DNA from: a virus | Reading direction: 5' to 3' (one strand) | IMG/VR virus record: IMGVR_UViG_3300046791_000242 | Location: 1 to 44,664 of that record | Length of the DNA: 44,664 nucleotides | Shown here: positions 7,158-13,674 of the stretch, one piece after another | Position numbering within the stretch: position 1 is the first letter of the stretch | Layout of the letters: each line of letters begins with the position of its first letter | The notes under the pieces: model-generated | What the model was told of the DNA's origin: nothing | What the model saw: only the letters and a program-made list of their open reading frames with translations | Databases searched by the model: none | Program-made: the position numbers and the translations under genes

Positions 7158-7435
7158 ACCTCACCGACCTGCTTGACAAGGCCAGCGCCCTGCTCAAGGA
7201 CGAGCCCGCCCGAGTCATCGGCTACGGTGCTGCCGTCATCGTCTTCCTCGTGGCTAAGGCCAGCGGCTCCATCGAGGACATCCCCTTCGACCAGACCGTC
7301 GTCATGGCTACGGCGGCCATCGCCACCGTGACCACGGTCATCGAGACAATCCGCCACCTCGTCACCCCGGTCGCCAAGTTGGCACCCGCCGCCGGGAACC
7401 CGGACGACATCAACGTGGACGCACCGGGTGCCTAG
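7154..7435 (+). CDS. small two-helix membrane protein, holin-like, 93 aa
   Basis: ATG 7154 has GAAGGAGC upstream. Two hydrophobic segments are visible: about 21-36 (VIGYGAAVIVFLVAKA) and about 48-66 (VVMATAAIATVTTVIETI), separated by a short acidic loop, with an Ala/Pro/Asp tail. Size and layout fit small phage holins or holin-like proteins, but it lies in the early cluster, away from the endolysin candidates. The call is topology only. It ends Gly-Ala-stop, producing another GTGCCTAG junction. Confidence 0.55.
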   Translation: MNLTDLLDKASALLKDEPARVIGYGAAVIVFLVAKASGSIEDIPFDQTVVMATAAIATVTTVIETIRHLVTPVAKLAPAAGNPDDINVDAPGA

Positions 7436-7649
7436 CCTGTTCGAGGAACTTGCAAGCGGGTCGGCGCCCGCTTGCAAGGTCTGTGCCTACCTCTCCAACC
7501 TCGCGCCCAGCGAGCAGATGGAGTGGCACGCGGAACTGTCCAAGAGCGTGAGCCAAGTCGGCAACACCGCTGTCGTGACCGCACTCGCCCGCCGAGGGGT
7601 GCGCCTAACGGAGGTCAGCGTGCGACGCCACCGGAGCCGACATGAGTAG
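7428..7649 (+). CDS. small CxxC protein with HTH-like C-terminus, 73 aa
   Basis: GTG 7428 is in a GTGCCTAG overlap. The layout CKVCAYLSNLAPSEQMEW, then TAVVTALARRGVRLTEVSVRRHRS, resembles small actinophage/actinobacterial proteins in which a CxxC segment precedes a helix-turn-helix whose last helix is VRRHRxxH. DNA binding is therefore plausible, possibly as a packaging or transcription accessory, but I cannot assign the role. It overlaps the next gene by 8 nt (ATGAGTAG-type context). Confidence 0.55.
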   Translation: MPSLFEELASGSAPACKVCAYLSNLAPSEQMEWHAELSKSVSQVGNTAVVTALARRGVRLTEVSVRRHRSRHE

Positions 7650-7869
7650 CCTGAGCGTGGAACTGACCACGCCTAGCCTCGAGCAGGCCGTCCGTAACCA
7701 CAAGAAGGTCGCGCGTGCGGCCATCCGGTTGCAGAAGTCCATCGAGGCGGACACCATCCTCGACAACCTCATGCCCATCATCACCGCTCGGCTCGCCGCG
7801 CAGGCGCAGCAGGGCCTCATCCCCGCTATCAGCGTGGCCGAACTCATGGACATGGCTGATGAGGCTTGA
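7642..7869 (+). CDS. hypothetical helical protein, 75 aa
   Basis: ATG 7642 lies inside the preceding gene's end. The product is almost entirely alpha-helical with a basic middle (NHKKVARAAIRLQKSIEAD) and acidic end (MDMADEA). It overlaps the exonuclease gene by 11 nt. Tight placement between a predicted HTH protein and a nuclease suggests a DNA-metabolism accessory, an inference from context only. Confidence 0.5.
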   Translation: MSSLSVELTTPSLEQAVRNHKKVARAAIRLQKSIEADTILDNLMPIITARLAAQAQQGLIPAISVAELMDMADEA

Positions 7870-8494
7870 GGGTGCGGGTCACGGGCTGGTCCTCGACCTA
7901 GACATCGAGAACCGACCCGAGTCCTACTGGGTCAAGGACATGCCCACGGCCCGCATCACGGCCATCGCCTCCGCGTGGGTCGGTGACCACGACACGATGG
8001 CGGTCTACGCCATCACTGCCGGGGGCGGGTACTCCCAGTACGACGAGATGCTCCTCGCTTTCAAGGAGCGGTACGACCGGGCCGACCTCGTGACCGGCCA
8101 CTACGTCACGATGCACGACCTCCCCATCATCAACGGTGCACTGTACGACCGTGGGCTCCCGCTCCTCGGCAAGAAACTCGTGTGCGACACGAAGGTGCAC
8201 ATGTTCAAGAAGGCGGACGTGCCAGCCACGCAGGAGTGGCTGCTCGAGACGCTCGACCCGAAGTGCCCCATCGGGCTCCCTCTCATCAAGTACCACATGA
8301 GCCAGCGCATGTGGCGGGACGCCAACTTCCTCTCCCCGGAGGGAGTGGAGCAGACCGCCATCCGCGTTAGCACGGACGTGCACGCCCACGAGCACATGCG
8401 CCAAGCCATGCTCGACCGGGGGATGCTACGCCCGCCGAAGATGTGGAACCCCGGAGGCGGAGTGTCGGGCGTCGGCACCCCGACCTTCGGGTGA
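7859..8494 (+). CDS. RNase H-fold 3'-5' exonuclease (DnaQ/PolB-exonuclease-like), 211 aa
   Basis: ATG 7859 is the start that fits the overlap with the upstream stop. Motif I is LVLDLDIENRP (D15, E17, the DxE pair). Motif II is VTGHYVTMHDLPII (D87 in the usual 'GHNxxxFDLP' position). A candidate motif III is RVSTDVHAH (D173). Such domains proofread or degrade single strands using two metal ions. It stands alone here, without a polymerase domain, so it may be a trans-acting proofreading or repair nuclease. The C-terminus is Pro/Gly-rich. The weak point is motif III, where the classic Tyr or His is not obvious. Confidence 0.7.
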   Translation: MRLEGAGHGLVLDLDIENRPESYWVKDMPTARITAIASAWVGDHDTMAVYAITAGGGYSQYDEMLLAFKERYDRADLVTGHYVTMHDLPIINGALYDRGLPLLGKKLVCDTKVHMFKKADVPATQEWLLETLDPKCPIGLPLIKYHMSQRMWRDANFLSPEGVEQTAIRVSTDVHAHEHMRQAMLDRGMLRPPKMWNPGGGVSGVGTPTFG

Positions 8495-8616
8495 CCCTCG
8501 TTGACTTCGTGGTGGCGGTCCAGTTCTGCTTTAGTGGGGCTATACTGGTTGGGCTATGGCTTACGCGGAAGTCTTACGCAGAAGCCGTTGAAGCGAAGCG
8601 TATCAAGAGGAAGTAA
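8491..8616 (+). CDS. single-pass membrane micro-protein, 41 aa
   Basis: A 42-codon frame that starts at GTG 8491 with a GTGA overlap and ends TAA 8614-8616, one base before the next start. The translation begins TLVDFVVAVQFCFSGAILVG, continues LWLTRKSY and ends with a basic tail (AKRIKRK): one hydrophobic helix plus a positively charged cytoplasmic end. It fills an otherwise empty 120-nt gap in a cluster with no gaps, which supports it. Function unknown; accessory lysis or membrane-modifying peptides have this form. Confidence 0.6.
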   Translation: MTLVDFVVAVQFCFSGAILVGLWLTRKSYAEAVEAKRIKRK

Positions 8617-8617
8617 C

Positions 8618-8998
8618 GTGACTGCCAACAAGGGGCCGGTGAGCAAGGACGATGACTGCCCTGCCCGCGGCCCCGCGTTGGCGCACACCCCCTCCCCCGT
8701 CAACCACACCCGGTGCCGCCACTGCGGCGCCCTCCTCGGTATCAACTCTCGACCGGCCGTCCCTGAGGGCAGCCCTGACCTCCCGCCCCTCGACGTTGCC
8801 GCCCGTCTACGCATGATGGGCCTGATGCCCGACTCCGACCCGCTCAACGAAGCGAAGTGGACCACTGGGCTCGGCCCCCAAGGCAGCGAGTACGGCCCCG
8901 GACGCACGCGCGGCGGCAACCTGTCCGAGAAGGACAAGCGGAGGCTAGACTTCTACGTGAACAAGGTGCGCGCACGAGACGAGGTCCTCGATGTATGA
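8618..8998 (+). CDS. hypothetical protein with CxxC motif, 126 aa
   Basis: GTG 8618 follows AAGAGGAAG at a good distance; the longer frame reading upstream crosses the micro-protein gene. The N-terminal third is polar with DDDCPARG and TRCRHCGALLG, a probable zinc knuckle. The middle is Pro-rich, and the C-terminus is helical (LSEKDKRRLDFYVNKVRARDE). It overlaps the next gene by 8 nt. No family recognised. Confidence 0.55.
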   Translation: MTANKGPVSKDDDCPARGPALAHTPSPVNHTRCRHCGALLGINSRPAVPEGSPDLPPLDVAARLRMMGLMPDSDPLNEAKWTTGLGPQGSEYGPGRTRGGNLSEKDKRRLDFYVNKVRARDEVLDV

Positions 8999-9206
8999 CC
9001 CGAACGTTATCGTAGCCGCCTTCCTCGTGCTCGCGGCGCTCGCGTGGGGCCTGTACAAGGTGCCTCATCACACGTGCCCCGAGTGCAAGCACTGTCAGGC
9101 GCTCGAGCACGAGAAGGCTGTCCGCGAGCACGACAAGTTCCACGCCTACTTCGGCATCAAGAAGCCCGACCCCAAGTGCAACCGGTGCAACGAGGGGATG
9201 AGGTAA
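8991..9206 (+). CDS. membrane-anchored zinc-finger-like protein, 71 aa
   Basis: ATG 8991. Residues 5-22 form a hydrophobic helix (NVIVAAFLVLAALAWGLY), followed by HHTCPECKHC and, near the end, KCNRCNEG. Two CxxC pairs about 35 residues apart make a zinc-binding module. The middle (LEHEKAVREHDKFHAYFG) is helical and His-rich. The protein would sit with its zinc module on the cytoplasmic face if the short N-terminus is outside. Function unknown. Confidence 0.55.
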   Translation: MYDPNVIVAAFLVLAALAWGLYKVPHHTCPECKHCQALEHEKAVREHDKFHAYFGIKKPDPKCNRCNEGMR

Positions 9207-9215
9207 CCTAGAAGC

Positions 9216-9569
9216 ATGACTGCACCCGCCGCCCCCACCATCTTCGCCGTCAGCAATGGCGAGCGCATCCTCGTTCGCTGGCGCCCCGTGGCGACGGCGG
9301 AGTCGTACACCCTGTACCTGCAAGAGGCAGGCGGCGCGCGCGGCGTGGAGGACACGATTGACGACAGCGAGATTGGCGCGGACGGCTGGCTGGTCACGTG
9401 GACCCGCCCGAACGCAGGCGTCATCACGGTGGACGTGACTGCTACGAACCTCGGCGCCGAGGAGTCCGCGGCTAGCAACGCTATCCAGCGGAACCTGACC
9501 GGTGGGTCTACTCAGACCCCGACGGACGCGCTACGCCACACTATGAAGGGCGCGCAGCATCCCGCTTAG
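9216..9569 (+). CDS. fibronectin type III-like domain protein, 117 aa
   Basis: ATG 9216 begins APAAPTIFAVSNGERILVRW, then TAESYTLYLQEAG and ITVDVTATNLGAEESAASNA. The spacing of Trp/Tyr and the 'W.p...a..Y.ly' pattern suggest one fn3-type beta sandwich (residues 4-92), with a polar tail. Such domains occur on phage virions and bind cell surfaces weakly. It is the last rightward gene and overlaps the 3' end of the convergent minus-strand gene by 39 nt, an unusual arrangement. A hairpin inside that opposing gene (9642-9670) may end this transcript. Confidence 0.55.
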   Translation: MTAPAAPTIFAVSNGERILVRWRPVATAESYTLYLQEAGGARGVEDTIDDSEIGADGWLVTWTRPNAGVITVDVTATNLGAEESAASNAIQRNLTGGSTQTPTDALRHTMKGAQHPA

Positions 9570-10976
9570 GCGCTGACGCGCCGCCCGATTGTGGGTGATG
9601 CGCGCTGCGGCCTCCGCGTTCCTCGCCCGACTCCCGGCCTTCGCCCTCCGACGGTCTGTCACGGAGGGCGTTTCCGTGCTCCCCTGCTGCTGCATCCCCG
9701 CGGGCGGGCCTTCGGGCGCCGGTACGGCGGCGACTTCGACTGCCGGTGTGTCCAGCGTGAGGGCCAGCGCGAGCGCGTCTGGTAGGACGGTGACAGCCGA
9801 GCCGCTGCCCGCCGTGACCGTCGGCGTGCTGAACGCGGTCACCAGCGCCAGCGCCGAGGGGCTGACCAATACGGGAGTCGCGATGGCGGGCGTGCCGTAT
9901 GTCGTGGTCAACGCGAGGGCGGGGGGCAGGGAGACGCGCGGGGCGAGGACGGCGGGCGTCCCGTAGGTGGTGGTGAGGGCCAGCGCCGTCGGCAGGCAGA
10001 TGTTGTTGACCACCACCGATGGCGTCGCCATCGTCAGCGTCAGGCCCACGGCGGCAGGCAGCGCCACCCGTGGGGCCGCCACCGCAGGCGTGCTCATCGT
10101 GAGGACGAGCGCCACGGAGGCGGGTGACGCCAGTACGTTGTTCGTCGCCGTGACCGTCGGCGTCCCGTAGGACGTGGTCAACGCTAGGGCGGTCGGCTGC
10201 GAGTTCCAGTTCACCGTGACGGCGGGCGTCCCGTAGGTCGTTACCAGCGCGAGGGCACCCGGCTGCGGGTTGACCAGCGCCGGGCGCACGGCGATGAGGG
10301 TGGCGAAGTTGCGGGCGTTGCTCGTGTCGTGCGTCGATACCGCGCCGCGGTCCTCGGACGCAGCGTTGACCTGACGGAAGGAAACGACGCCCTCAATCTG
10401 ACCGACGGTGCTGTTGTCCACCGTGCTAGAGCGCGCCTGTCCGCTGTAGTTGGTGAGCGTGCCCGCCCCCGTGCCAGTCCACGAGCCCGTGCCCGAGGTC
10501 ATGCCGTTGGCATCGACGGCTATCCAGAGCGTGTCCTCCGTGCCCCAGCCTGCGGGGTTCAGGGAGGAGGGGTCGGCGATGGCGGCGCCGGAGCCCGAGG
10601 GCACATCGCTAATCTCGGGGACCGTCGAGGGGTGCGCGCCCACGATGGTCATGAGTATCATGGTCGCGTGCCCGGTGACCGTCGCCGCCTGCGTGACCGT
10701 GAAGGTGCCCGTCTCGGTGCCATCCGACCACTTGTAGGCCGCGCCGAAGCCGCCGTTGGTGGAGCCCGAGTCAGCGAACTCGGTGAAGCCGCCACCCCAC
10801 GCGGAGAACTGCGGGGTGGTGCTCGACTGGTACGTCAGGCAGATTGCAATGAGCAAGTCCCCGCTGCTCTTGGTCAGCGAGGTCAGGCTCGGGAACGTCC
10901 GCGTCTGGGACGTGTCCGCTTGGTTCGTGAAGAGTATCCGCGACCCTGCGGTCGTCGGGATTGTCGGGAAGGCCAC
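9531..10976 (-). CDS. fibre-type virion protein with eight ~22-aa repeats, 481 aa
   Basis: GTG start at 10976 with GGGAGGG about 10 nt upstream. Residues 1-235 form a beta-rich Gly/Ser/Thr domain typical of phage tail-associated proteins. Residues about 237-415 contain eight tandem copies of a motif like PxALALTTTYGTPAV, each 22-26 residues. After a Pro-rich link (PAPEGPPAG), the last 45 residues are strongly basic and helical (DRRRAKAGSRARNAEAAARI). It is the last gene of the leftward late operon, which favours a virion appendage. The basic end is odd for a fibre and might bind nucleic acid or a partner protein. Confidence 0.6.
   Translation of the reverse strand: MAFPTIPTTAGSRILFTNQADTSQTRTFPSLTSLTKSSGDLLIAICLTYQSSTTPQFSAWGGGFTEFADSGSTNGGFGAAYKWSDGTETGTFTVTQAATVTGHATMILMTIVGAHPSTVPEISDVPSGSGAAIADPSSLNPAGWGTEDTLWIAVDANGMTSGTGSWTGTGAGTLTNYSGQARSSTVDNSTVGQIEGVVSFRQVNAASEDRGAVSTHDTSNARNFATLIAVRPALVNPQPGALALVTTYGTPAVTVNWNSQPTALALTTSYGTPTVTATNNVLASPASVALVLTMSTPAVAAPRVALPAAVGLTLTMATPSVVVNNICLPTALALTTTYGTPAVLAPRVSLPPALALTTTYGTPAIATPVLVSPSALALVTAFSTPTVTAGSGSAVTVLPDALALALTLDTPAVEVAAVPAPEGPPAGMQQQGSTETPSVTDRRRAKAGSRARNAEAAARITHNRAARQRLSGMLRALHSVA
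9642..9673 (+). terminator. intrinsic-terminator-like hairpin at the convergent boundary
   Basis: CGCCCTCCG (9642-9650) pairs perfectly with CGGAGGGCG (9662-9670), 9 bp with an 11-nt loop, followed by TTT. It is downstream of the last rightward gene (ends 9569) and lies inside the opposing minus-strand gene's 3' part. It is the best candidate to end the left rightward transcript. Confidence 0.5.
9732..10268 (-). repeat. eight degenerate 66-78 nt tandem coding repeats
   Basis: DNA for residues 237-415 of the 481-aa fibre protein. Each unit encodes a variant of PxALALTTTYGTPAV plus a short variable strand. Units differ in both sequence and length, so expansion is old or under selection. On the plus strand the same region shows recurring CCGTAGG and GCGAGGG patterns. 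Confidence 0.65.
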
Positions 10977-10996
10977 GGGAGGTCAGTCCCTCCCTG

Positions 10997-11422
10997 CTAC
11001 GCCAGAGTGAAGACCGTTGCCCCGTTGGCCCCGACCGTCAGCGTGTTACCCGCTGTCGCTGTCACGTCCGCGCCGCCCGAGTCGAGCAGGCAGTAGCACA
11101 GGATGTTACCGCCGACCTCGTAGATGGCCGCGAACTTGGCGACGATGGAACCGGCCGAGGCCGTCCACACCGGAGCCGTGGTCATCACGACGGTCACTGT
11201 GCTGGTGCCCGACTTCGTCATCGCGAGCGCGATGCCGCCGGTCGTATACCCGTTCGCGTTGGCGTGCTCGTTGGTGACGCCCGCGTAGGTGTTCTCGGTC
11301 GCCGCCAAGTCTGACGTGCTGAGGAACAGGGCCATCTTGAACGTGTCGGAGTCAACGTCGATGAGGGCGTCGAGGATGTTCGACCGCCCCGAGTTCGTCA
11401 TGACCCATGCGCCTGCTGCCAT
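10997..11422 (-). CDS. virion structural protein, small tail/appendage type, 141 aa
   Basis: ATG 11422 with CCTAGGAGAC upstream. The segments DVDSDTFKMALFLSTSDL, TNEHANANGYTTGGIALA, APVWTASAGSIVAKFAAIYE and ILCYCLLDSGGADVTATAGN match a family of small beta-rich phage structural proteins found near tail-fibre genes; 'GNGYTTGG' and 'LLCFC.LD' are typical. It lies between a collagen-like protein and a repeat-bearing fibre protein, so it is probably exposed on the tail. Confidence 0.65.
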   Translation of the reverse strand: MAAGAWVMTNSGRSNILDALIDVDSDTFKMALFLSTSDLAATENTYAGVTNEHANANGYTTGGIALAMTKSGTSTVTVVMTTAPVWTASAGSIVAKFAAIYEVGGNILCYCLLDSGGADVTATAGNTLTVGANGATVFTLA

Positions 11423-11430
11423 TGTGTCTC

Positions 11431-11865
11431 CTAGGTGTTGATGTTGAGGCTACGGGTTGAACCGTCGCTCATGGTCATAGTGTAGTGGCTGACGAAGTTG
11501 TTGGCGTCGAAGTGCTCGAGGATGTCCACCACGTAGATGCCGTCCGCCCCCTTGGGGCCGACCGGACCCTGTGGTCCGACCTCTCCCCGTGGGCCAGTCG
11601 GCCCCATGAGGCCGCTAGGCCCGGACAACCCGGGTTCCCCGCGCGGGCCGGGTGACCCAGTTGCGCCCGTCGCGCCACGTGGACCCGTAGGCCCCGGTAC
11701 GCCGGGTGCTCCGTCGCGCCCGGGAGTGCCGGGGGAGCCGTCGGCGCCGTCCTTGCCCTTGATGAACTCGACGCCCGCGAATGGGCTAGGCGCAGGAGGG
11801 TTGCGCTTCGCATCCCGGGCAGCCTGTCGAGCGAGCCGAGCGGCCCGCTCGCGGGTCGTCTCCAC
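11431..11865 (-). CDS. collagen-like repeat fibre protein, 144 aa
   Basis: GTG 11865 sits in a TAGTG overlap with the upstream gene. The N-terminal 30 residues are basic and helical. Residues 37-109 form an uninterrupted run of 24 Gly-X-Y triplets rich in Pro, giving a collagen-like triple helix. The last 35 residues (IYVVDILEHFDANNFVSHYTMTM...) look like a small beta-rich trimerisation or tip domain. Phages use such rods as flexible connectors in fibres, so a trimer is expected from the repeat. The same triplets produce strong G/C strand asymmetry at 11540-11760. Confidence 0.8.
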   Translation of the reverse strand: METTRERAARLARQAARDAKRNPPAPSPFAGVEFIKGKDGADGSPGTPGRDGAPGVPGPTGPRGATGATGSPGPRGEPGLSGPSGLMGPTGPRGEVGPQGPVGPKGADGIYVVDILEHFDANNFVSHYTMTMSDGSTRSLNINT

Positions 11866-12098
11866 TAGCGGACTCGGGGGTTCGTCTTGCGGGGCTTGGC
11901 GGTGCGGGTCGTCGGGTGGCTGTAGCCAGTGGCGTTCCGCGCCTTGCTGACGGGCGGCTTGGGCTTCGGCGCCTGCATGGGCGTCCCGGCCTTGGACATC
12001 ACGGGCTTCGCGCCGCTCGAGCCACCGCTCTTGACGCGTGGTCCAATCTGGATGCCCGCAGCCTGCGGAGCGTTCTTCTTCTTGCCCCAGTCAATCAT
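11865..12098 (-). CDS. hypothetical basic, disordered protein, 77 aa
   Basis: ATG 12098 with AAGGAGACG upstream. The product is Lys/Arg/Pro/Ser/Gly-rich throughout, with little hydrophobic content and a net positive charge. It looks unstructured and may bind nucleic acid or act as a linker. It lies between the peptidase-like endolysin and the collagen-like gene and shares one base with the latter. No family recognised. Confidence 0.5.
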   Translation of the reverse strand: MIDWGKKKNAPQAAGIQIGPRVKSGGSSGAKPVMSKAGTPMQAPKPKPPVSKARNATGYSHPTTRTAKPRKTNPRVR

Positions 12099-12109
12099 TC
12101 GTCGTCTCC

Positions 12110-12820
12110 TTAGAACAGCGTCTTGATGCGGACCCGCTCGGCGGCCACAGCGGCAGCGACGGCGGTCTTCACCTTGGCGTTGCAGACGACTTCATCGGCC
12201 GCCTTCTGAGCCGCAACGGCGGCGTCCAACTGCGCCTGCGTGTACCCGGTGGCCGGAGGCGGCACGGGCTTCTCGAGCGCGTTACGGAGGATGGTCGGCA
12301 TCCCGTAGGAGCCGATGAACTTGGCGAGTTCGGCCTCGGAGACTGGCTCGCCGAGGTACTTGGTGCCGTCCGGCAGGTTCTCGGGAGCGCCCGGGTCGCA
12401 CAGCCAGAAGCCCTTGTCCGGGCTCCACGCTACGAAGATGGCGTGGCCGCCCGTGAAGTTCGGGTACCAGCGCCGGAAGTGCGTGCTCATGTTCGTGAGT
12501 TTGCCGAGCACGAGGCCCACGCGGGGGGCGCCGTTCATCTTGAAGTGGGCGATGATGTTGGCCGCGCCGGTCTGGCTCGGGTTCAACTCAATCTTCGGGT
12601 ACCGCTTGGCGACGCCAACTCGGAAGTTGGTCATGTTCGAGAAGCCGGTGTCCCCGGAGGCGGCGCGCAGGGCGTCAGCCTCGGCCGGGTGCGGCGGGAT
12701 GCTCGGGTCGTACCCCTCCCGCAGGAACTCGACACCGCTCGACCAGAGGCAGTCCTCGTCGGGACCGGCCTGCTGCTCGGTGATGTGGTTGTGATACGGG
12801 AGGAAGGACGGGGCAGCCAC
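12110..12820 (-). CDS. papain/C39-fold cysteine peptidase, probable endolysin, 236 aa
   Basis: GTG 12820 overlaps the upstream TAG. The N-terminus holds EDCLWSSGVEFLRE (C24), the centre GGHAIFVAWSPDKGFWLCDPGAP (H126, D142). Cys, His and Asp in that order match papain-like C39-type peptidases, in which Cys heads a helix and the His lies in 'GGHA' before a strand ending in DP. Residues 195-236 are an Ala-rich helix with basic residues. Placed beside membrane-protein genes, it is the best endolysin candidate, presumably cutting peptidoglycan cross-links. There is no signal peptide, so release would need a holin. Confidence 0.7.
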   Translation of the reverse strand: MAAPSFLPYHNHITEQQAGPDEDCLWSSGVEFLREGYDPSIPPHPAEADALRAASGDTGFSNMTNFRVGVAKRYPKIELNPSQTGAANIIAHFKMNGAPRVGLVLGKLTNMSTHFRRWYPNFTGGHAIFVAWSPDKGFWLCDPGAPENLPDGTKYLGEPVSEAELAKFIGSYGMPTILRNALEKPVPPPATGYTQAQLDAAVAAQKAADEVVCNAKVKTAVAAAVAAERVRIKTLF

Positions 12821-12891
12821 TACAGGTTGCCGGTTAGGTACAGGACTACGAGTACGACGCCAACGATGGCTAGGATGAGCATGAGGCTCAT
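12820..12891 (-). CDS. hydrophobic micro-protein in lysis cassette, 23 aa
   Basis: A 24-codon frame starting at ATG 12891, preceded by AAGGGAGAA at ideal spacing. The translation begins SLMLILAIVGVVLVVLYLTG and ends NL, so it is nearly all membrane helix. An in-frame ATG at 12906 would give 28 residues and an ATGA overlap with the upstream gene. It ends one base into the endolysin start. Its place between a three-helix membrane protein and the peptidase suggests a lysis role such as a small holin or regulator. It is easy to miss because of its length. Confidence 0.6.
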   Translation of the reverse strand: MSLMLILAIVGVVLVVLYLTGNL

Positions 12892-12902
12892 AGGTTCTCC
12901 CT

Positions 12903-13250
12903 TCATGGCTTGTCCGGGTCGTCTACGTCCCACAGTTCGACCTTGACCCAGTATAGCAGGGCGGAGATGAGGATGATGTCCCAGTGGACGGCGAACAGGA
13001 GCCGGACGAGGTCGGGCATCTCGGCGAGGTTGATGCCCAGCGCCCGGATGCCGAGGCTCTCGAGGCCGATGACGGAGAGGGCGACGAAGAGGCCGAGGTC
13101 GCGCCGCAGGATGACGGGGACCCGCTCCTCCGCACGCTGAAAGAGGATGACGCGCCGCACCATTCCGAAGATGCCCGCGCCGATGCACAGCACGAAGCAC
13201 AGGAGGGCGACGAGGTTGATGTAGTTCATCAGTGCAGCCCAGTCCATCAT
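12903..13250 (-). CDS. three-helix membrane protein, putative holin, 115 aa
   Basis: ATG 13250, or the second ATG 13247. Three hydrophobic segments are visible: about 9-31 (NYINLVALLCFVLCIGAGIFGMV), 53-70 (LGLFVALSVIGLESLG) and 83-104 (LLFAVHWDIILISALLYWV), separated by a basic loop (RRVILFQRAEER) and a short acidic loop. The end is acidic (DVDDPDKP). Length and topology fit class I holins, and it lies immediately upstream of the peptidase-like endolysin. The call rests on topology and neighbourhood, since holins share little sequence. Confidence 0.6.
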   Translation of the reverse strand: MMDWAALMNYINLVALLCFVLCIGAGIFGMVRRVILFQRAEERVPVILRRDLGLFVALSVIGLESLGIRALGINLAEMPDLVRLLFAVHWDIILISALLYWVKVELWDVDDPDKP

Positions 13251-13390
13251 GCCCCCGGCAGCGTCAACCGCTGCTTATATTTGCGCTCGGCCGCGGCAAT
13301 CTTCAACCGGGCGAGGCGGATACGGCGCTCCGCTTCCCGTAGGTCCATGTCCGTGTCCCTCAGGAGCGCCTGATGCGCGGCCCGCTCCAC
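13247..13390 (-). CDS. small helical charged protein, about 47 aa
   Basis: The frame ends at TGA 13249-13247 inside the next gene's start. GTG 13390 is used here, just after the upstream stop. TTG 13411 (54 aa) or ATG 13348 (33 aa, with GAGGGA upstream) are alternatives. The translation is a single charged helix (REAERRIRLARLKIAAAERKY) ending KQRLTLPGA. It fills a gap between two lysis-cassette genes and overlaps the start of the next, which argues for expression. Function unknown. Confidence 0.45.
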   Translation of the reverse strand: MERAAHQALLRDTDMDLREAERRIRLARLKIAAAERKYKQRLTLPGA

Positions 13391-13391
13391 G

Positions 13392-13646
13392 TCACGCTCG
13401 TCGTTCTGCAAGGCTCACCGCTCGTTCCATCACGTCAGCCGCCGTCTTCAACGTTTCGGTGGCGGCGACGAGGAGGGCTTGGGCTTCCTTCTTCTCGGCG
13501 TACTCACGCTCGAAGGATGCCTTCCATTCCGTACGCTCCTGCTCGTGCGTCCTACCAATCACGAGATACCCCCTTTGGAGGGCAACGAAGAACCCCAGCA
13601 CCAACGGCAAGTTGAGTGCGAGTAGGGCAAGGAAGTCAGGCTGCAC
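13392..13646 (-). CDS. membrane-anchored coiled-coil protein, 84 aa
   Basis: GTG 13646. Residues 5-25 are hydrophobic (FLALLALNLPLVLGFFVALQ). The rest is a charged helix with coiled-coil character (HEQERTEWKASFEREYAEKKEAQALL...). One N-terminal anchor plus a long helix resembles spanin-like or accessory lysis proteins, and also a family of small actinophage membrane proteins placed before holins. The neighbours (lysozyme-like upstream, holin-like downstream) support a lysis cassette role. A true spanin is not expected in a host without an outer membrane. Confidence 0.55.
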   Translation of the reverse strand: MQPDFLALLALNLPLVLGFFVALQRGYLVIGRTHEQERTEWKASFEREYAEKKEAQALLVAATETLKTAADVMERAVSLAERRA

Positions 13647-13674
13647 ACGGGTTCCTCATCGCGCATCCAGTGTA

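Noticed and set aside
7154-7435. Firm holin assignment for the early two-helix membrane protein
   Set aside because: Only topology supports it, and a better placed candidate lies beside the endolysin at 12903-13250.
8501-8556. Promoter from TTGACT (8501) and TATACT (8551)
   Set aside because: The spacing of 44 nt is far from a workable 16-18 nt, and no other -35 fits TATACT convincingly.
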